Counted from the first letter of the stretch, positions 33,644 to 42,048 are shown. The stretch is DNA of 64,000 nucleotides from Stenotrophomonas rhizophila (GCF_001704155.1 NZ_CP016294.1:3531501-3595500); one strand, 5' to 3'. Numbers and translations: made by a program. The notes: generated by a model not told the origin, from the sequence alone.

Positions 33644-34912
33644 TTACTCGGCCGCGAGCTGATCCATGCGAATGCGATTGGCGAACAGCGAGAACGCCAG
33701 CATGCCGGCCAGCCCATTGGCGCGGCTGACCCAATGCGGCAGCCAGCGCGGTGGGCGCAGGATGCCTTCTTCGAACAGCGGCGCGAAATCCACCGCGTCG
33801 GTCAGTGACATCTTGCCGGCGAACAACCAGCGGCAGTTCTGCAGGCGGTCTTCGGCCAGCATATGGCGGAAGAAGGTGTGCACCGACACCAGCCCACGCA
33901 GGTACACGGTGTCCTTGGTGAAGGCCGCGCCGCCGGTGGCGGGCACGCCGCGGAACACGCGCTGGGCCGAGGCGAAGCTTTCTTCGTTGTTCTGCCCGGC
34001 GTCGCAGAAGTAGCGGAATACCTGGATGAAATCCGCGCCTTCGCGTGCCATCGCGATCGCTTCGGTGCGCAGGCTGATGCGCTTGAGCCGCTCGATGTCG
34101 ATGCTGCCGGTGATCTGTTCGGCGAACGTGGCCAAGCCTTCCTGGGTGGCGGTCACCCGGGGCGAGGACAAGGCCAGGCTGGGCAAGTGCGGCTGTTCGC
34201 GCCCGTTGAGCGCGGTGAGCGAGTGCACCAGCGCTTCATGGTGGAACAGCTGCGCGCGGTCGTAGGCACTGAAGCGCGCACTGGTGCGCAGGCGGATGCG
34301 GGTGGGGCCGGCAGCGGCCTTGGAGATCAGCTCCGGGTCCAGCTGCACGCTGATGATGCGCGATTCAAAGAACGCATCCAGGTCGCTCTGCAGCTGCAGC
34401 TGCAATGCGGTGGCCGAGACCGGCACCTGCTCTTCCGGGGCAAGCAGCTCGTGGTCCAGTTCCTGCGCGATCTGGATGAAGTGGCGGGCCGCTTCGCGGG
34501 TGCTGGGGCCGTTGCCCGGCAGCGGCTGTTCGGGCGAGCCGAACAGCTCCACCGAGTAACGGTCCACGGCAGCGGTGCCAAGCGATTCGAGCAGGCCGGC
34601 GGCCAGGTCCCAGCTGTGGGCGGAGCGGCGGATGTACAGGCCGATGGGGTGGTCCACATCGCACTGGGCGCTGATCGCGGCCAGTTCGCGGCGGGTGCGG
34701 GCGAAATCGAGCTTCGGGTAGTCCAGCACCGGCAGCACCGGCTGGCCACGCGCCACGCTGGCCAGGAACGGCGCCTGCAGGGCGGCCGGCCAACTGGTCA
34801 GGCCCAGCAGCCGCAGCCCCCCCACGGCCTCCACCAGCCGGGCGTCCAGCTCGGTGTGGTGGGCCACGTCCCGGTCCACGGTCATCGGCGGGCGGTGAGG
34901 AGCGATGCTCAT
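33644..34912 (-). CDS. QEGLA-motif protein (DUF1704), putative metallopeptidase
   Basis: 422-aa protein of the family annotated as flavohemoglobin expression-modulating QEGLA motif protein. It has HEALVH at about 225-230 (mRNA FHHEALVHSL), a HExxxH zinc-ligand pattern, and QEGLA at 257-261 whose Glu258 is the likely third ligand. DUF1704 also contains the eukaryotic MATCAP tyrosine carboxypeptidases, so a carboxypeptidase activity is plausible. The start at 34912 was chosen over one 19 codons upstream; neither has a clear ribosome site. Lies alone between the TonB receptor and the Xre/RES pair. The bacterial substrate is unknown. Confidence 0.85.
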   Translation of the reverse strand: MSIAPHRPPMTVDRDVAHHTELDARLVEAVGGLRLLGLTSWPAALQAPFLASVARGQPVLPVLDYPKLDFARTRRELAAISAQCDVDHPIGLYIRRSAHSWDLAAGLLESLGTAAVDRYSVELFGSPEQPLPGNGPSTREAARHFIQIAQELDHELLAPEEQVPVSATALQLQLQSDLDAFFESRIISVQLDPELISKAAAGPTRIRLRTSARFSAYDRAQLFHHEALVHSLTALNGREQPHLPSLALSSPRVTATQEGLATFAEQITGSIDIERLKRISLRTEAIAMAREGADFIQVFRYFCDAGQNNEESFASAQRVFRGVPATGGAAFTKDTVYLRGLVSVHTFFRHMLAEDRLQNCRWLFAGKMSLTDAVDFAPLFEEGILRPPRWLPHWVSRANGLAGMLAFSLFANRIRMDQLAAE

Positions 34913-34967
34913 GAAGCGGACATTAGCAGGGTCAAAAGGGGGATGGGCAGCCAGGTGCGGATGGAGC

Positions 34968-34995
34968 ACTATTGGCCTATAGTTGGACTATTGGT
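34968..34995 (+). promoter_or_regulatory. Repeat array upstream of the Xre/RES operon, likely operator
   Basis: ACTATTGG occurs at 34968-34975 and 34987-34994, with a related TATAGTTGG at 34978-34986 between them; TATAGT may serve as -10. Direct repeats of this size before an Xre antitoxin gene usually are its autoregulatory sites (inference). Confidence 0.45.
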
Positions 34996-35012
34996 AGCCA
35001 GAGGAGATGACG

Positions 35013-35585
35013 ATGTCCGCCGCCAGCAAGCGTGCCCCCGCGTCGGCCAAGGTTGAGTCGTACGCCATCGGACCCCTGAAAGAACCCCGTTCCGCGCAGG
35101 TTGTGCGCGATGCGACAACCGTGAAATTCAAACTGCCGGTGAAGGTGGATTCGTTCAGGGCCCTGCTGCGCACCGCGCCACTGGCCGAGCGCGTGCAGAT
35201 CGAACGCGAAGGCGTGCCCTACCAGGTGGTGAAGGGCCTGATCGATGAGATATTCGACAGCAGTACCGAATTCCAGACCTTCGTGCGCATTCCCAAAGCC
35301 ACCTTTACCAAGAAGATGCGGGACAAGTCCCTGTTCGCCGGCACCACCGGGCAGTCCGTCGTGGGCTTGATGGAATTGATCAACCGCGTGGAAGACATGC
35401 TCGCGGCCGAACGCGACAACGAACAGGCGCGTGGCTTCGACGTCGAAAAATGGGTGGGCGAGTGGATCCAGCGGCCGCAACCTGCGCTGGGTGGCCTGGC
35501 GCCGGCCGACGTGATGGATACGCCCACCGGCCGTGCGTCGGTGATGCGGGTGCTGGGGGCCATCCAGAGCGGCGCCTATCAATGA
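35013..35585 (+). CDS. Antitoxin of the Xre/MbcA/ParS family (DUF2384)
   Basis: 190-aa protein. Its Xre-like central part (about 60-130) and C-terminal DUF2384 toxin-binding segment (NEQARGFDVEKWVGEWIQRPQPALGGLAPADVMDT, here quoted in part as FDVEKWVGEWIQRPQPALGG) are characteristic of antitoxins paired with RES toxins. The site GAGGAG (35001-35006) touches an ATG at 35007 but lies 6 nt before the ATG at 35013, so the second is the real start. Its stop overlaps the toxin start (ATGA), coupling translation. It should neutralise the toxin and repress the operon through the repeats upstream. Confidence 0.88.
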   Translation: MSAASKRAPASAKVESYAIGPLKEPRSAQVVRDATTVKFKLPVKVDSFRALLRTAPLAERVQIEREGVPYQVVKGLIDEIFDSSTEFQTFVRIPKATFTKKMRDKSLFAGTTGQSVVGLMELINRVEDMLAAERDNEQARGFDVEKWVGEWIQRPQPALGGLAPADVMDTPTGRASVMRVLGAIQSGAYQ

Positions 35586-36064
35586 AGCTGGCCCGCATTG
35601 GCTCGACAGGGCCTGCGTGGACGCCCGACGACATCAGCGGCACCGGCGCCGCCTGTTCGCCGGGCCGCTGGAACCGGCCTGGCGAGAAGGTGGAGTATGC
35701 GGCCCCCAGTCTCGCCATGGCGGTCCTGGAGACCGCCGCGCACATCGATGACAACGGCCTGCCGCTGAACAGGTACGTCATCGAGATCGACGTACCGGAT
35801 GATGTCTGGGCGGCGCGACGTGTTACTTCCGCTGCCACGCTGCCGGTAGGTTGGGACGCCATTCCACACGGCATGATCTCGGTGAACACGGGATCTGCGT
35901 GGTACAGCGAGGGCGCTCACGCGATCATCGAACTACCGTCGGTGATTGCTCCGGAAGAGACCATTGTTCTCATCAATGCCCAGCATCCCGATGCCCTGCG
36001 CATGACCGCGCGGGCCACGCGCCGACTTCAGTACAACCTGCTGTTCCGGAGCAGAGGCCGGTAA
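35582..36064 (+). CDS. RES-domain toxin
   Basis: 160-aa RES-family toxin, known in related systems (ParT, MbcT, RES-Xre) to destroy or modify NAD+ or use it for ADP-ribosylation, stopping growth. The fold's conserved Arg and Glu are seen in CSPGRWNRPGEKVEYAAPSL and AMAVLETAAHID, with the later Ser in the ISVNTGSAWYSEGAH region. The start ATG overlaps the antitoxin stop. Full length for the family and no frameshift, so it is probably active. As a chromosomal copy it may act in stress or phage defence (inference). Confidence 0.9.
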   Translation: MKLARIGSTGPAWTPDDISGTGAACSPGRWNRPGEKVEYAAPSLAMAVLETAAHIDDNGLPLNRYVIEIDVPDDVWAARRVTSAATLPVGWDAIPHGMISVNTGSAWYSEGAHAIIELPSVIAPEETIVLINAQHPDALRMTARATRRLQYNLLFRSRGR

Positions 36065-36084
36065 TCGAGGCGCGGAGATGCGCC

Positions 36085-37176
36085 TCAGCGCTTTTTGCCC
36101 GGCGGGCGCCACTGCGCCCCCTTGCTCACATGCTTGCGCTCCAATGCCTGCTGGGCTTGGCGCACCGCCAGCTTGGCGGCCGCGGCCGCCACTTCGTCCT
36201 TCAGCTTGAAGTAGTTGAGCAGCCGCTCTTCATCCAGTTCACCGGAGTCGATCGCCGCGCGCACCGCGCACCCCGGCTCACGCTGGTGGGCGCAATCACG
36301 GAAGCGGCACTGTGCGGCCAGCGCTTCCACATCGGCGAACCCTACTTCGCCCAGCGCCTCTTCGCCGGTGGGCTTGAGCTCACGCATGCCGGGGGTGTCG
36401 ATCAGGCAGGCGCCCGACGGCATCGGAATCAGCGCGCGGTGGGTGGTGGTGTGGCGACCCTTGGAATCGTTGCCCCGCACTTCGGCGGTCTTCATCAGCT
36501 CGTAGCCGAGCAGCGTGTTGGTCAGGGTCGATTTGCCGGCACCGGAGGAACCGACCAGCACCACGGTCTGCCCGGCGCCGAGCCACGGCAGCAGTGCGCT
36601 GGCGCTGGCCGGGTCGCGGCCGTTGATGGCCAGCAGCGGGATGTCCTGCGCGGCCAGTTCTTCCAGCACGGCCAGGGCATCTTCGCTGTATTCGGTCTGG
36701 TCGGCCTTGGTCAGCACCACCACCGGCTGCGCGCCGCCACCGCCCACCAGCATCAGGTAACGCTCGATCCGGCGCGGGTTGAAGTCCGCATCCAGCCCGC
36801 AGACGATGAACACGGTATCGATGTTGGCCGCGATCACCTGCTGGTGGTAATGCTCGCCGGCCGCGCCGCGCTTGATCGCGGTGCGCCGGGGCAGCAGGGC
36901 CACGATCAGGATGCCGTCCAGCAGCACCCAGTCCCCCACGGCCGCGCGTTCGTGGCTGGGGAAACGCGGACGTTGCCATTCGGCGGGCGATTCGGTCTTG
37001 ATCGCCGCGCCCGGGGCATCGGCCACCACGTAGCCGGTACGGTGCTGTTCCACCACCCGGCCCGGGCGGGCCTGGGGGTACTGCTCGAACAGGGCCTGCC
37101 AGGCAGGCAGTTCGGGGGCGCCTGCCCAGGGCCAGCCCATGGTCTGCAGGGCGCGGTAGTCGATCGGTTCGCTCAT
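36085..37176 (-). CDS. rsgA: Ribosome small-subunit maturation GTPase RsgA
   Basis: 363-aa circularly permuted GTPase that helps late 30S assembly and checks the decoding centre. An OB-fold domain (about 35-105) precedes the G-domain with permuted motif order: G4 TKAD (about 155), then G1 GSSGAGKST (about 209), G2 region GRHTTTH, G3 DTPGM. A C-terminal zinc knuckle reads CRFRDCAHQREPGC. The tail is basic. It diverges from alaA and converges on the RES toxin gene. Confidence 0.96.
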   Translation of the reverse strand: MSEPIDYRALQTMGWPWAGAPELPAWQALFEQYPQARPGRVVEQHRTGYVVADAPGAAIKTESPAEWQRPRFPSHERAAVGDWVLLDGILIVALLPRRTAIKRGAAGEHYHQQVIAANIDTVFIVCGLDADFNPRRIERYLMLVGGGGAQPVVVLTKADQTEYSEDALAVLEELAAQDIPLLAINGRDPASASALLPWLGAGQTVVLVGSSGAGKSTLTNTLLGYELMKTAEVRGNDSKGRHTTTHRALIPMPSGACLIDTPGMRELKPTGEEALGEVGFADVEALAAQCRFRDCAHQREPGCAVRAAIDSGELDEERLLNYFKLKDEVAAAAAKLAVRQAQQALERKHVSKGAQWRPPGKKR

Positions 37177-37301
37177 GCGCCCATTCTAGAGGCATCGGCG
37201 GCAACTGCCCGCCAATACTGGGAATTTGCCCCGGAGCCCTTGCCCTGCAACGCAGCATTTCCGCTAGTATGCGATTTCCATGCCCGAACCACGGCCCAGT
37301 C

Positions 37302-38576
37302 ATGTCCACGCCCCCGCTGAAGCCGCTTGCCACCCGCGAGCGCCTGTCCGAAGTCCGCTACGAGATCCGGGGCGAACTGGCGCGGCGAGCGCGTGAGCTG
37401 GAGGCGCAGGGCCGCAAGCTGATCAAGCTGAACATCGGTAACCCCGGCAACTTCGGGTTCCGCGCGCCGGAACACCTGCAGCGTGCCATTGCCGACGACA
37501 TGGGCCGCACCGATCCGTACACCCACCAGCAGGGCCTGCCCGAAGCGCGCGAGGCGATTGCCGCCGCATACGCCCGCCGTGGCGCACCCGATGCGCACCC
37601 GGACCGGGTGTTCATCGGCAATGGGGTGAGCGAGCTGATCGACCTGTCGCTGCGCGCCCTGCTCAACCCGGGCGACGAAGTGCTGGTGCCCTCGCCCGAT
37701 TACCCGCTGTGGTCGGCGGCCACCATCCTCAACGACGGCCGCCCGGTGTACTACCGCTGCGCGCCGGAGAACGGCTTCCAGCCCGACCCGGTGGAAATCG
37801 AGACGCTGGTGTCCTCGCGCACCCGCGCGATCGTGCTGATCAATCCGAACAACCCCAGCGGCGCCAGTTATTCGCGCGAGCTGCTGGAGCGCATCGTGGC
37901 CATCGCCGCGAAGCACAACCTGCTGCTGATGGTCGATGAGATCTACGACCAGATCCTGTATGACGACGCGCGGTTCCAGCCGGTGGCCCCGCTGGCCGGC
38001 GAGCACCCCTGCATCACCTTCAGCGGCCTGAGCAAGGTGCACCGCGCCTGCGGCTGGCGCGTGGGCTGGGCGATGCTGTCCGGTGCGGCCGAACGGCTGG
38101 GCGAGTTCCGCGCTGCGATGGACCTGCTCAGCGCGCTGCGCCTGTGCGCCAACGTGCCGGGCCAGTACGCCATCGATGCGGCGGTGAACGGCCCGGACAC
38201 GGTGTCGGCGCTGTGCGCCCCCGGTGGCCGCCTGTATGAAACCCGCCGTGCGGTGATCGAGGCGTGCAACGCCAGCGAGCATCTGTCGCTGGTGGCCCCG
38301 GCCGGCGCGCTGTACGCGTTCCCGGCGGTGGTGGGCGCGGCCGCGCGCAGCTTCGACGACCACGATTTCGCGCTGGAACTGATGAACGAGGAAGGCGTGC
38401 TGGTGGTGCCGGGTTCGAGCTTCAACGTGCCCTACCGCCACCATTTCCGGGTGACGCTGCTGCCGGAAGCCGAGGTGATGCGCGATGTGTTCGCACGCAT
38501 CGACCGGGCGCTGGCCCGCCGCGCCGAGGCCAACACCAAGGTGGTGCCGCTCAAGCCGCGCAGCGCGGTGGCCTGA
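37302..38576 (+). CDS. alaA: Alanine aminotransferase-like class I/II transaminase (AlaA)
   Basis: PLP-dependent aminotransferase making alanine from pyruvate and glutamate; cytosolic, 424 aa. The opening (RLSEVRYEIRGELARRAREL) and INPNNPSGASYSREL with VDEIYDQILYDD are typical of E. coli AlaA. The PLP lysine lies in FSGLSKVHRACGWRVGW (about residue 245). The ATG at 37302 begins MSTPPLKPL; an earlier in-frame ATG adds 11 unlikely residues. It is first in a tight run with SGNH hydrolase, methyltransferase and a membrane protein (1-nt gap to the next gene). Confidence 0.93.
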   Translation: MSTPPLKPLATRERLSEVRYEIRGELARRARELEAQGRKLIKLNIGNPGNFGFRAPEHLQRAIADDMGRTDPYTHQQGLPEAREAIAAAYARRGAPDAHPDRVFIGNGVSELIDLSLRALLNPGDEVLVPSPDYPLWSAATILNDGRPVYYRCAPENGFQPDPVEIETLVSSRTRAIVLINPNNPSGASYSRELLERIVAIAAKHNLLLMVDEIYDQILYDDARFQPVAPLAGEHPCITFSGLSKVHRACGWRVGWAMLSGAAERLGEFRAAMDLLSALRLCANVPGQYAIDAAVNGPDTVSALCAPGGRLYETRRAVIEACNASEHLSLVAPAGALYAFPAVVGAAARSFDDHDFALELMNEEGVLVVPGSSFNVPYRHHFRVTLLPEAEVMRDVFARIDRALARRAEANTKVVPLKPRSAVA

Positions 38577-38577
38577 G

Positions 38578-39201
38578 GTGGCGCTGTCCTACCTGGCCCT
38601 GGGCGATTCCTACACCATCGGCGAAGGCGTGGCCCCGGCCGGACGCTGGCCGGTACAGCTGGCGACGGCGTTGCAGGAAGCCGGCCACGTGGTGGCCGAG
38701 CCGCAGATCATCGCCACCACCGGCTGGACCACCGACGAGCTGGATTCCGGCATCGATGCGGCGGCCCCGACCGGGCCATTCGGGCTGGTGAGCCTGCTGA
38801 TCGGGGTCAACGACCAGTACCGCGGCCGCAGCGTGCAGGAGTACCGCCCGCGCTTCACCGCCCTGCTGCAGCGCGCGCTCGGCTTTGCCGGGCAGCAGCG
38901 CCGGCGGGTGTTCGTGCTGTCCATTCCGGACTGGGGCGTGACCCCGTATGCGCGCGACAACAACCGCGATCCGGTGCAGATCGCACGCGAGCTGGATGCC
39001 TACAATGCCGCGGCGCAGGCGATCTGCGCCGAGCACGCGGTGGCGTTCGTGGACATCACCGCGATCAGCCGCGAACGCGGTGCGCAACCTGACATGCTGG
39101 TCGACGATGGCCTGCACCCGTCGGCGGCGATGTATACCGAGTGGACGCGCCGGGCCTTCCCGGTCGTTCGCGCCCACCTGGATGATGAGGCAGCACGCTG
39201 A
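38578..39201 (+). CDS. SGNH/GDSL-family hydrolase
   Basis: 207-aa esterase-like enzyme with all SGNH blocks: catalytic Ser in LALGDSYTIGEG (block I), Gly region, Asn in LLIGVNDQYRG (block III) and the Asp-His pair in VDDGLHPSAAMY (block V). No signal peptide, so probably cytosolic. The start is GTG at 38578, one base after the alaA stop. Substrate unknown; such enzymes act on acyl or acetyl esters. Confidence 0.9.
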   Translation: MALSYLALGDSYTIGEGVAPAGRWPVQLATALQEAGHVVAEPQIIATTGWTTDELDSGIDAAAPTGPFGLVSLLIGVNDQYRGRSVQEYRPRFTALLQRALGFAGQQRRRVFVLSIPDWGVTPYARDNNRDPVQIARELDAYNAAAQAICAEHAVAFVDITAISRERGAQPDMLVDDGLHPSAAMYTEWTRRAFPVVRAHLDDEAAR

Positions 39202-39257
39202 GCACGGACGCGTTACCACTGGCCAGGGAACAGGCCCACCGCATCGCCGATGCCTTC

Positions 39258-39899
39258 ATGCCGGCGCAGCGCTTCGGCAACCGCCGCGATTACTACTACA
39301 GCCGGGGCAAGCTCGGCAGCGACCCGCTGTATCCGGGCGTGCTCGGCGCGCTCGCGCCCTGTTCGCTGCCGCTGCTGGACATCGGCTGCGGGCTGGGCTT
39401 GCTGGCCCATGTGCTGCGACAGAACCAGCGCACGCAGCCCTACCATGGCGTGGATATCGACGCGGACAAGATTGCCCGTGCACAGCGCGCCGGTGCGCGC
39501 GCGGCACTGCACGATGCGCGCTTCGACTGCGTGGATGCCAGCGCTTCCCTGCCCGATCACCACGGCAGCGTGGCGCTGCTGGACGTGCTGCAGTACCTGC
39601 CGGCCGACGCACAGCCGGTGCTGCTGCGTGAAGCGGCGGCACGGGTCGCACCCGGCGGGCGGCTGGTGATCCGCACCACGCTGGCCGACAACAGCGGGCG
39701 CGACCGCACGACGCGGATCACCGACATGCTGGCGCATCTGGTCGGCTGGATGGGCACGCGGCCCCGGCACTATCCCGATGCGGCCAGTGTGCGCGCACCG
39801 TTGGAGGCCGCCGGGCTGCAGTTGGAGATGACGCCGCTGTACGGCAATACGCCGTTCAACAACTGGCTGGTCACCGCCGAACGCGGGCAGCCGGCATGA
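39258..39899 (+). CDS. Class I SAM-dependent methyltransferase
   Basis: Rossmann-fold methyltransferase, 213 aa from the first ATG, with motif I LLDIGCGLGLLAHVL (about 38-52), the acidic end of strand 2 (YHGVDIDADKI) and motif IV-V regions (VALLDVLQYLP). The reading frame stays coding-like upstream (STDALPLAREQAHRIADAF) to a CTG at 39198 that overlaps the previous stop (CTGA), so translation may really begin there, adding 20 residues. Its stop overlaps the next gene (ATGA). Substrate unknown. Confidence 0.87.
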   Translation: MPAQRFGNRRDYYYSRGKLGSDPLYPGVLGALAPCSLPLLDIGCGLGLLAHVLRQNQRTQPYHGVDIDADKIARAQRAGARAALHDARFDCVDASASLPDHHGSVALLDVLQYLPADAQPVLLREAAARVAPGGRLVIRTTLADNSGRDRTTRITDMLAHLVGWMGTRPRHYPDAASVRAPLEAAGLQLEMTPLYGNTPFNNWLVTAERGQPA

Positions 39900-40255
39900 A
39901 CACGCCGCGCCCCCGCCATTCCGCGCTGGGCATCGCCGCGCTGGTGGTGAGCCTGGTGGCGCTGGTGCTGTTCGCGGTCACCGCGCATGTGGCCCACCTG
40001 CCCCGCTATGCGGGCATGCACGAGGTGCCGGTGGCGGTGCTGGCGATGCTGTTCGTGGCGCTGGGCGTCACGGTGGTGGGCCTGCTGCTGGGCATCGGCA
40101 GCGCGCTGCAGCACCAGCGCCGCCGGGTCACCGGCGTGCTGGCGCTGGGGCTGTCGATCACCTTGTTGTGGGCGCAGGCGTCGCTGGGGAGCTGGATCCA
40201 CCAGCAATGGGTGGATGCGCACCCGACAGCGGACGCAGAGGCAACGCCGCACTGA
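39896..40255 (+). CDS. Small integral membrane protein, hypothetical
   Basis: 119-aa protein with three strongly hydrophobic segments (about 10-30, 46-67, 78-96) and a polar C-terminal tail. Not recognised. The start overlaps the methyltransferase stop, so it is the last gene of the alaA run. Its last 98 bp overlap the 3' end of the convergent deacetylase gene. Confidence 0.75.
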   Translation: MNTPRPRHSALGIAALVVSLVALVLFAVTAHVAHLPRYAGMHEVPVAVLAMLFVALGVTVVGLLLGIGSALQHQRRRVTGVLALGLSITLLWAQASLGSWIHQQWVDAHPTADAEATPH

Positions 40256-41009
40256 GGCCGCGGGCCTGGATGGCCTGCAACACCGCTTCGATGATCGCGA
40301 GGTTATGGCCGTGGGCGGCGCCTTCGTGGAGCAGCACGATCGCGCCCGGACGCAGCTGGGCGACGATGCGGTCGACCACGGCCTGCGGCTGGCAGTCCAC
40401 GCCGTCGAAACCGCGCGCGCTCCAGCCCACCCGGGTCAGGCCCCAGCGCTTCAGTGCGGGTGCCACGAACGGGTTGGTCATGCCCACCACCGAGCGGTAC
40501 CAGCGCGGCGGGGTGCCGGCAATCCCGGTCAGGGTCTGCTGGCACTGCGCGATCTCGTCGGCCATGGCGGCCGGGCCGAGCCGCCAGAAGCGGGTCTGCG
40601 GATGGCGGTGGCTGTGGTTGCCCAGGTCGTGGCCCCGGGCCAGCACCTGGCGCACCCGTTCCGGCCGGGCGGCGGCGCGCTCGCCGACCATGAAGAAGGT
40701 GGCCTTGGCCTGGTAGCGGTCCAGCAGGTCCAGCACCGCCGGGGTCTCTTCCGAGGGGCCGTCGTCGATGGTCAGCCAGACGTGTCCGGCCGGGGCCGGC
40801 AGGTGGCTCAGCACCGGGGCGTAGAAGCGGCTGTTGGGCAGGAACACCGGCACCAGGAACAGGGCGTGCGAGGCCACCATCAGCGGCAGCCCGATGGCCC
40901 AGCCCCAGGCCCACCAGGCCAGCACCACCGCCAGCTGGGACAGCAGCAGCCAGGGCAGCCAGCGCCACGGGCGGCGGGGAATGCGATGCAACGTTTCCGG
41001 TACGGTCAT
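40158..41009 (-). CDS. Polysaccharide deacetylase family protein (CE4/NodB)
   Basis: 283-aa membrane-anchored protein. Two N-terminal hydrophobic helices (about 15-50) are followed by a NodB domain with the metal-binding TIDDGPSEETPAV (motif 1, Asp-Asp), NHSHRHP (motif 2, HxxxH-type) and later RSVVGMTNPFVAP and LLHEGAAHG. The family removes acetyl groups from GlcNAc polymers such as peptidoglycan. I chose the ATG at 41009; one 5 codons upstream (41024) is possible. The 3' end runs 98 bp into the convergent small-membrane-protein gene, encoding a Pro/Ser-rich tail. Confidence 0.88.
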   Translation of the reverse strand: MTVPETLHRIPRRPWRWLPWLLLSQLAVVLAWWAWGWAIGLPLMVASHALFLVPVFLPNSRFYAPVLSHLPAPAGHVWLTIDDGPSEETPAVLDLLDRYQAKATFFMVGERAAARPERVRQVLARGHDLGNHSHRHPQTRFWRLGPAAMADEIAQCQQTLTGIAGTPPRWYRSVVGMTNPFVAPALKRWGLTRVGWSARGFDGVDCQPQAVVDRIVAQLRPGAIVLLHEGAAHGHNLAIIEAVLQAIQARGLSAALPLRPLSGAHPPIAGGSSSPATPAPTTR

Positions 41010-41066
41010 GCCCCATGATGCCATGCCGCGTAGAATGTACGGTTCGAAACTCCGGACCCGACCACC

Positions 41067-41993
41067 ATGTCCCTTGATCCCGCCCTGCGCTCGCGCATCG
41101 AATCCATTCTTACCGCCAACCGCGTCGTGCTGTTCATGAAGGGCCAGCCGACCATGCCGCAGTGCGGGTTCTCGGCCAAGGCCGTGGGCGCGCTGCAGGA
41201 CCTGGGCGTGGAGTTTGCCCACGTCAACGTGCTGGCCGACCCGGAAATCCGCGAAGGCATCAAGGCCTACGGCGACTGGCCGACCATCCCGCAGCTGTAC
41301 ATCGACAGCGAACTGGTCGGCGGCAGCGACATCATCCTGCAGATGGCCAGCAGCGGTGAGCTGAGCAGCGTGCTGGGCCTGGCCGCGCCGGACCGTACCC
41401 CGCCGCGCATCACCGTGACCCCGGCCGCGGTGGAAATGCTGCGCGGTGCGCTGGCTGATGCACCGGGTGCCTCGCTGCAGCTGGGCATCGATGCCAGCTT
41501 CCAGCCGAACTTCCAGCTGGCCCCGCACGACGACAACGCCATTGCCGCCGAATCCAACGGCCTGCGCGTGCAGTTCGACCTGGCCAGCGCGCGCCGCGCC
41601 GAGGGCATCACCATCGATTGGGTGGACGACATCCGTGGCAAGGGCCTGGCCATCGACAACCCGAACGCACCGAAGGCCGTGCAGGAACTGGCCGTTCGCG
41701 ACGCCGACGACCAGCGCCGTGCCGGCACCCTGACCGTGGTGGATGTGCGCCCGGCCGATGAGCGTGCGATTGCTTCGATTGGCGGCGATTTCAAGACGTT
41801 CGACGGCAACAACCGTGCCGAGCTGGAAGCCCTGCCCAAGGACACCCCGCTGGCGTTCCTGTGCCACCACGGTGGCCGCAGCGCGCAGGCGGCGGAGCAG
41901 TTCCGTGCGCTTGGCTTCAGCAAGGTCTACAACATCACCGGCGGTATCGATGCCTGGTCGGATGCGGTGGACAACAGCGTGCCGAAGTACTGA
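41067..41993 (+). CDS. grxD: Monothiol glutaredoxin fused to an IscA-like and a rhodanese domain
   Basis: 308-aa protein with three domains. Residues 1-107 are a Grx4-type monothiol glutaredoxin with CGFS (Cys33, in MPQCGFSAKAVG) and WPTIPQLYI, which binds a [2Fe-2S] cluster with glutathione. Residues about 112-215 match the A-type carrier fold (ITVTPAAVEMLRGAL ... IDWVDDIRGKGLAIDNPNAP) but all three cluster cysteines are missing. Residues about 220-308 are a rhodanese domain with active Cys near 265 (FLCHHGGRSAQAAEQF). A -10-like TAGAAT lies at 41031-41036 and a terminator follows. Role: iron-sulfur cluster delivery or sulfur handling (inference). Confidence 0.93.
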   Translation: MSLDPALRSRIESILTANRVVLFMKGQPTMPQCGFSAKAVGALQDLGVEFAHVNVLADPEIREGIKAYGDWPTIPQLYIDSELVGGSDIILQMASSGELSSVLGLAAPDRTPPRITVTPAAVEMLRGALADAPGASLQLGIDASFQPNFQLAPHDDNAIAAESNGLRVQFDLASARRAEGITIDWVDDIRGKGLAIDNPNAPKAVQELAVRDADDQRRAGTLTVVDVRPADERAIASIGGDFKTFDGNNRAELEALPKDTPLAFLCHHGGRSAQAAEQFRALGFSKVYNITGGIDAWSDAVDNSVPKY

Positions 41994-42017
41994 TCGCAGG
42001 TTCAACCGCGATGGATG

Positions 42018-42047
42018 AAAAAACGCCGGCATTGCCGGCGTTTTTTT
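42018..42047. terminator. Bidirectional intrinsic terminator between grxD and DUF924
   Basis: ACGCCGGC (42023-42030) pairs with GCCGGCGT (42034-42041), flanked by AAAAAA and TTTTTTT. It serves both converging transcripts. Confidence 0.92.
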
Positions 42048-42048
42048 G

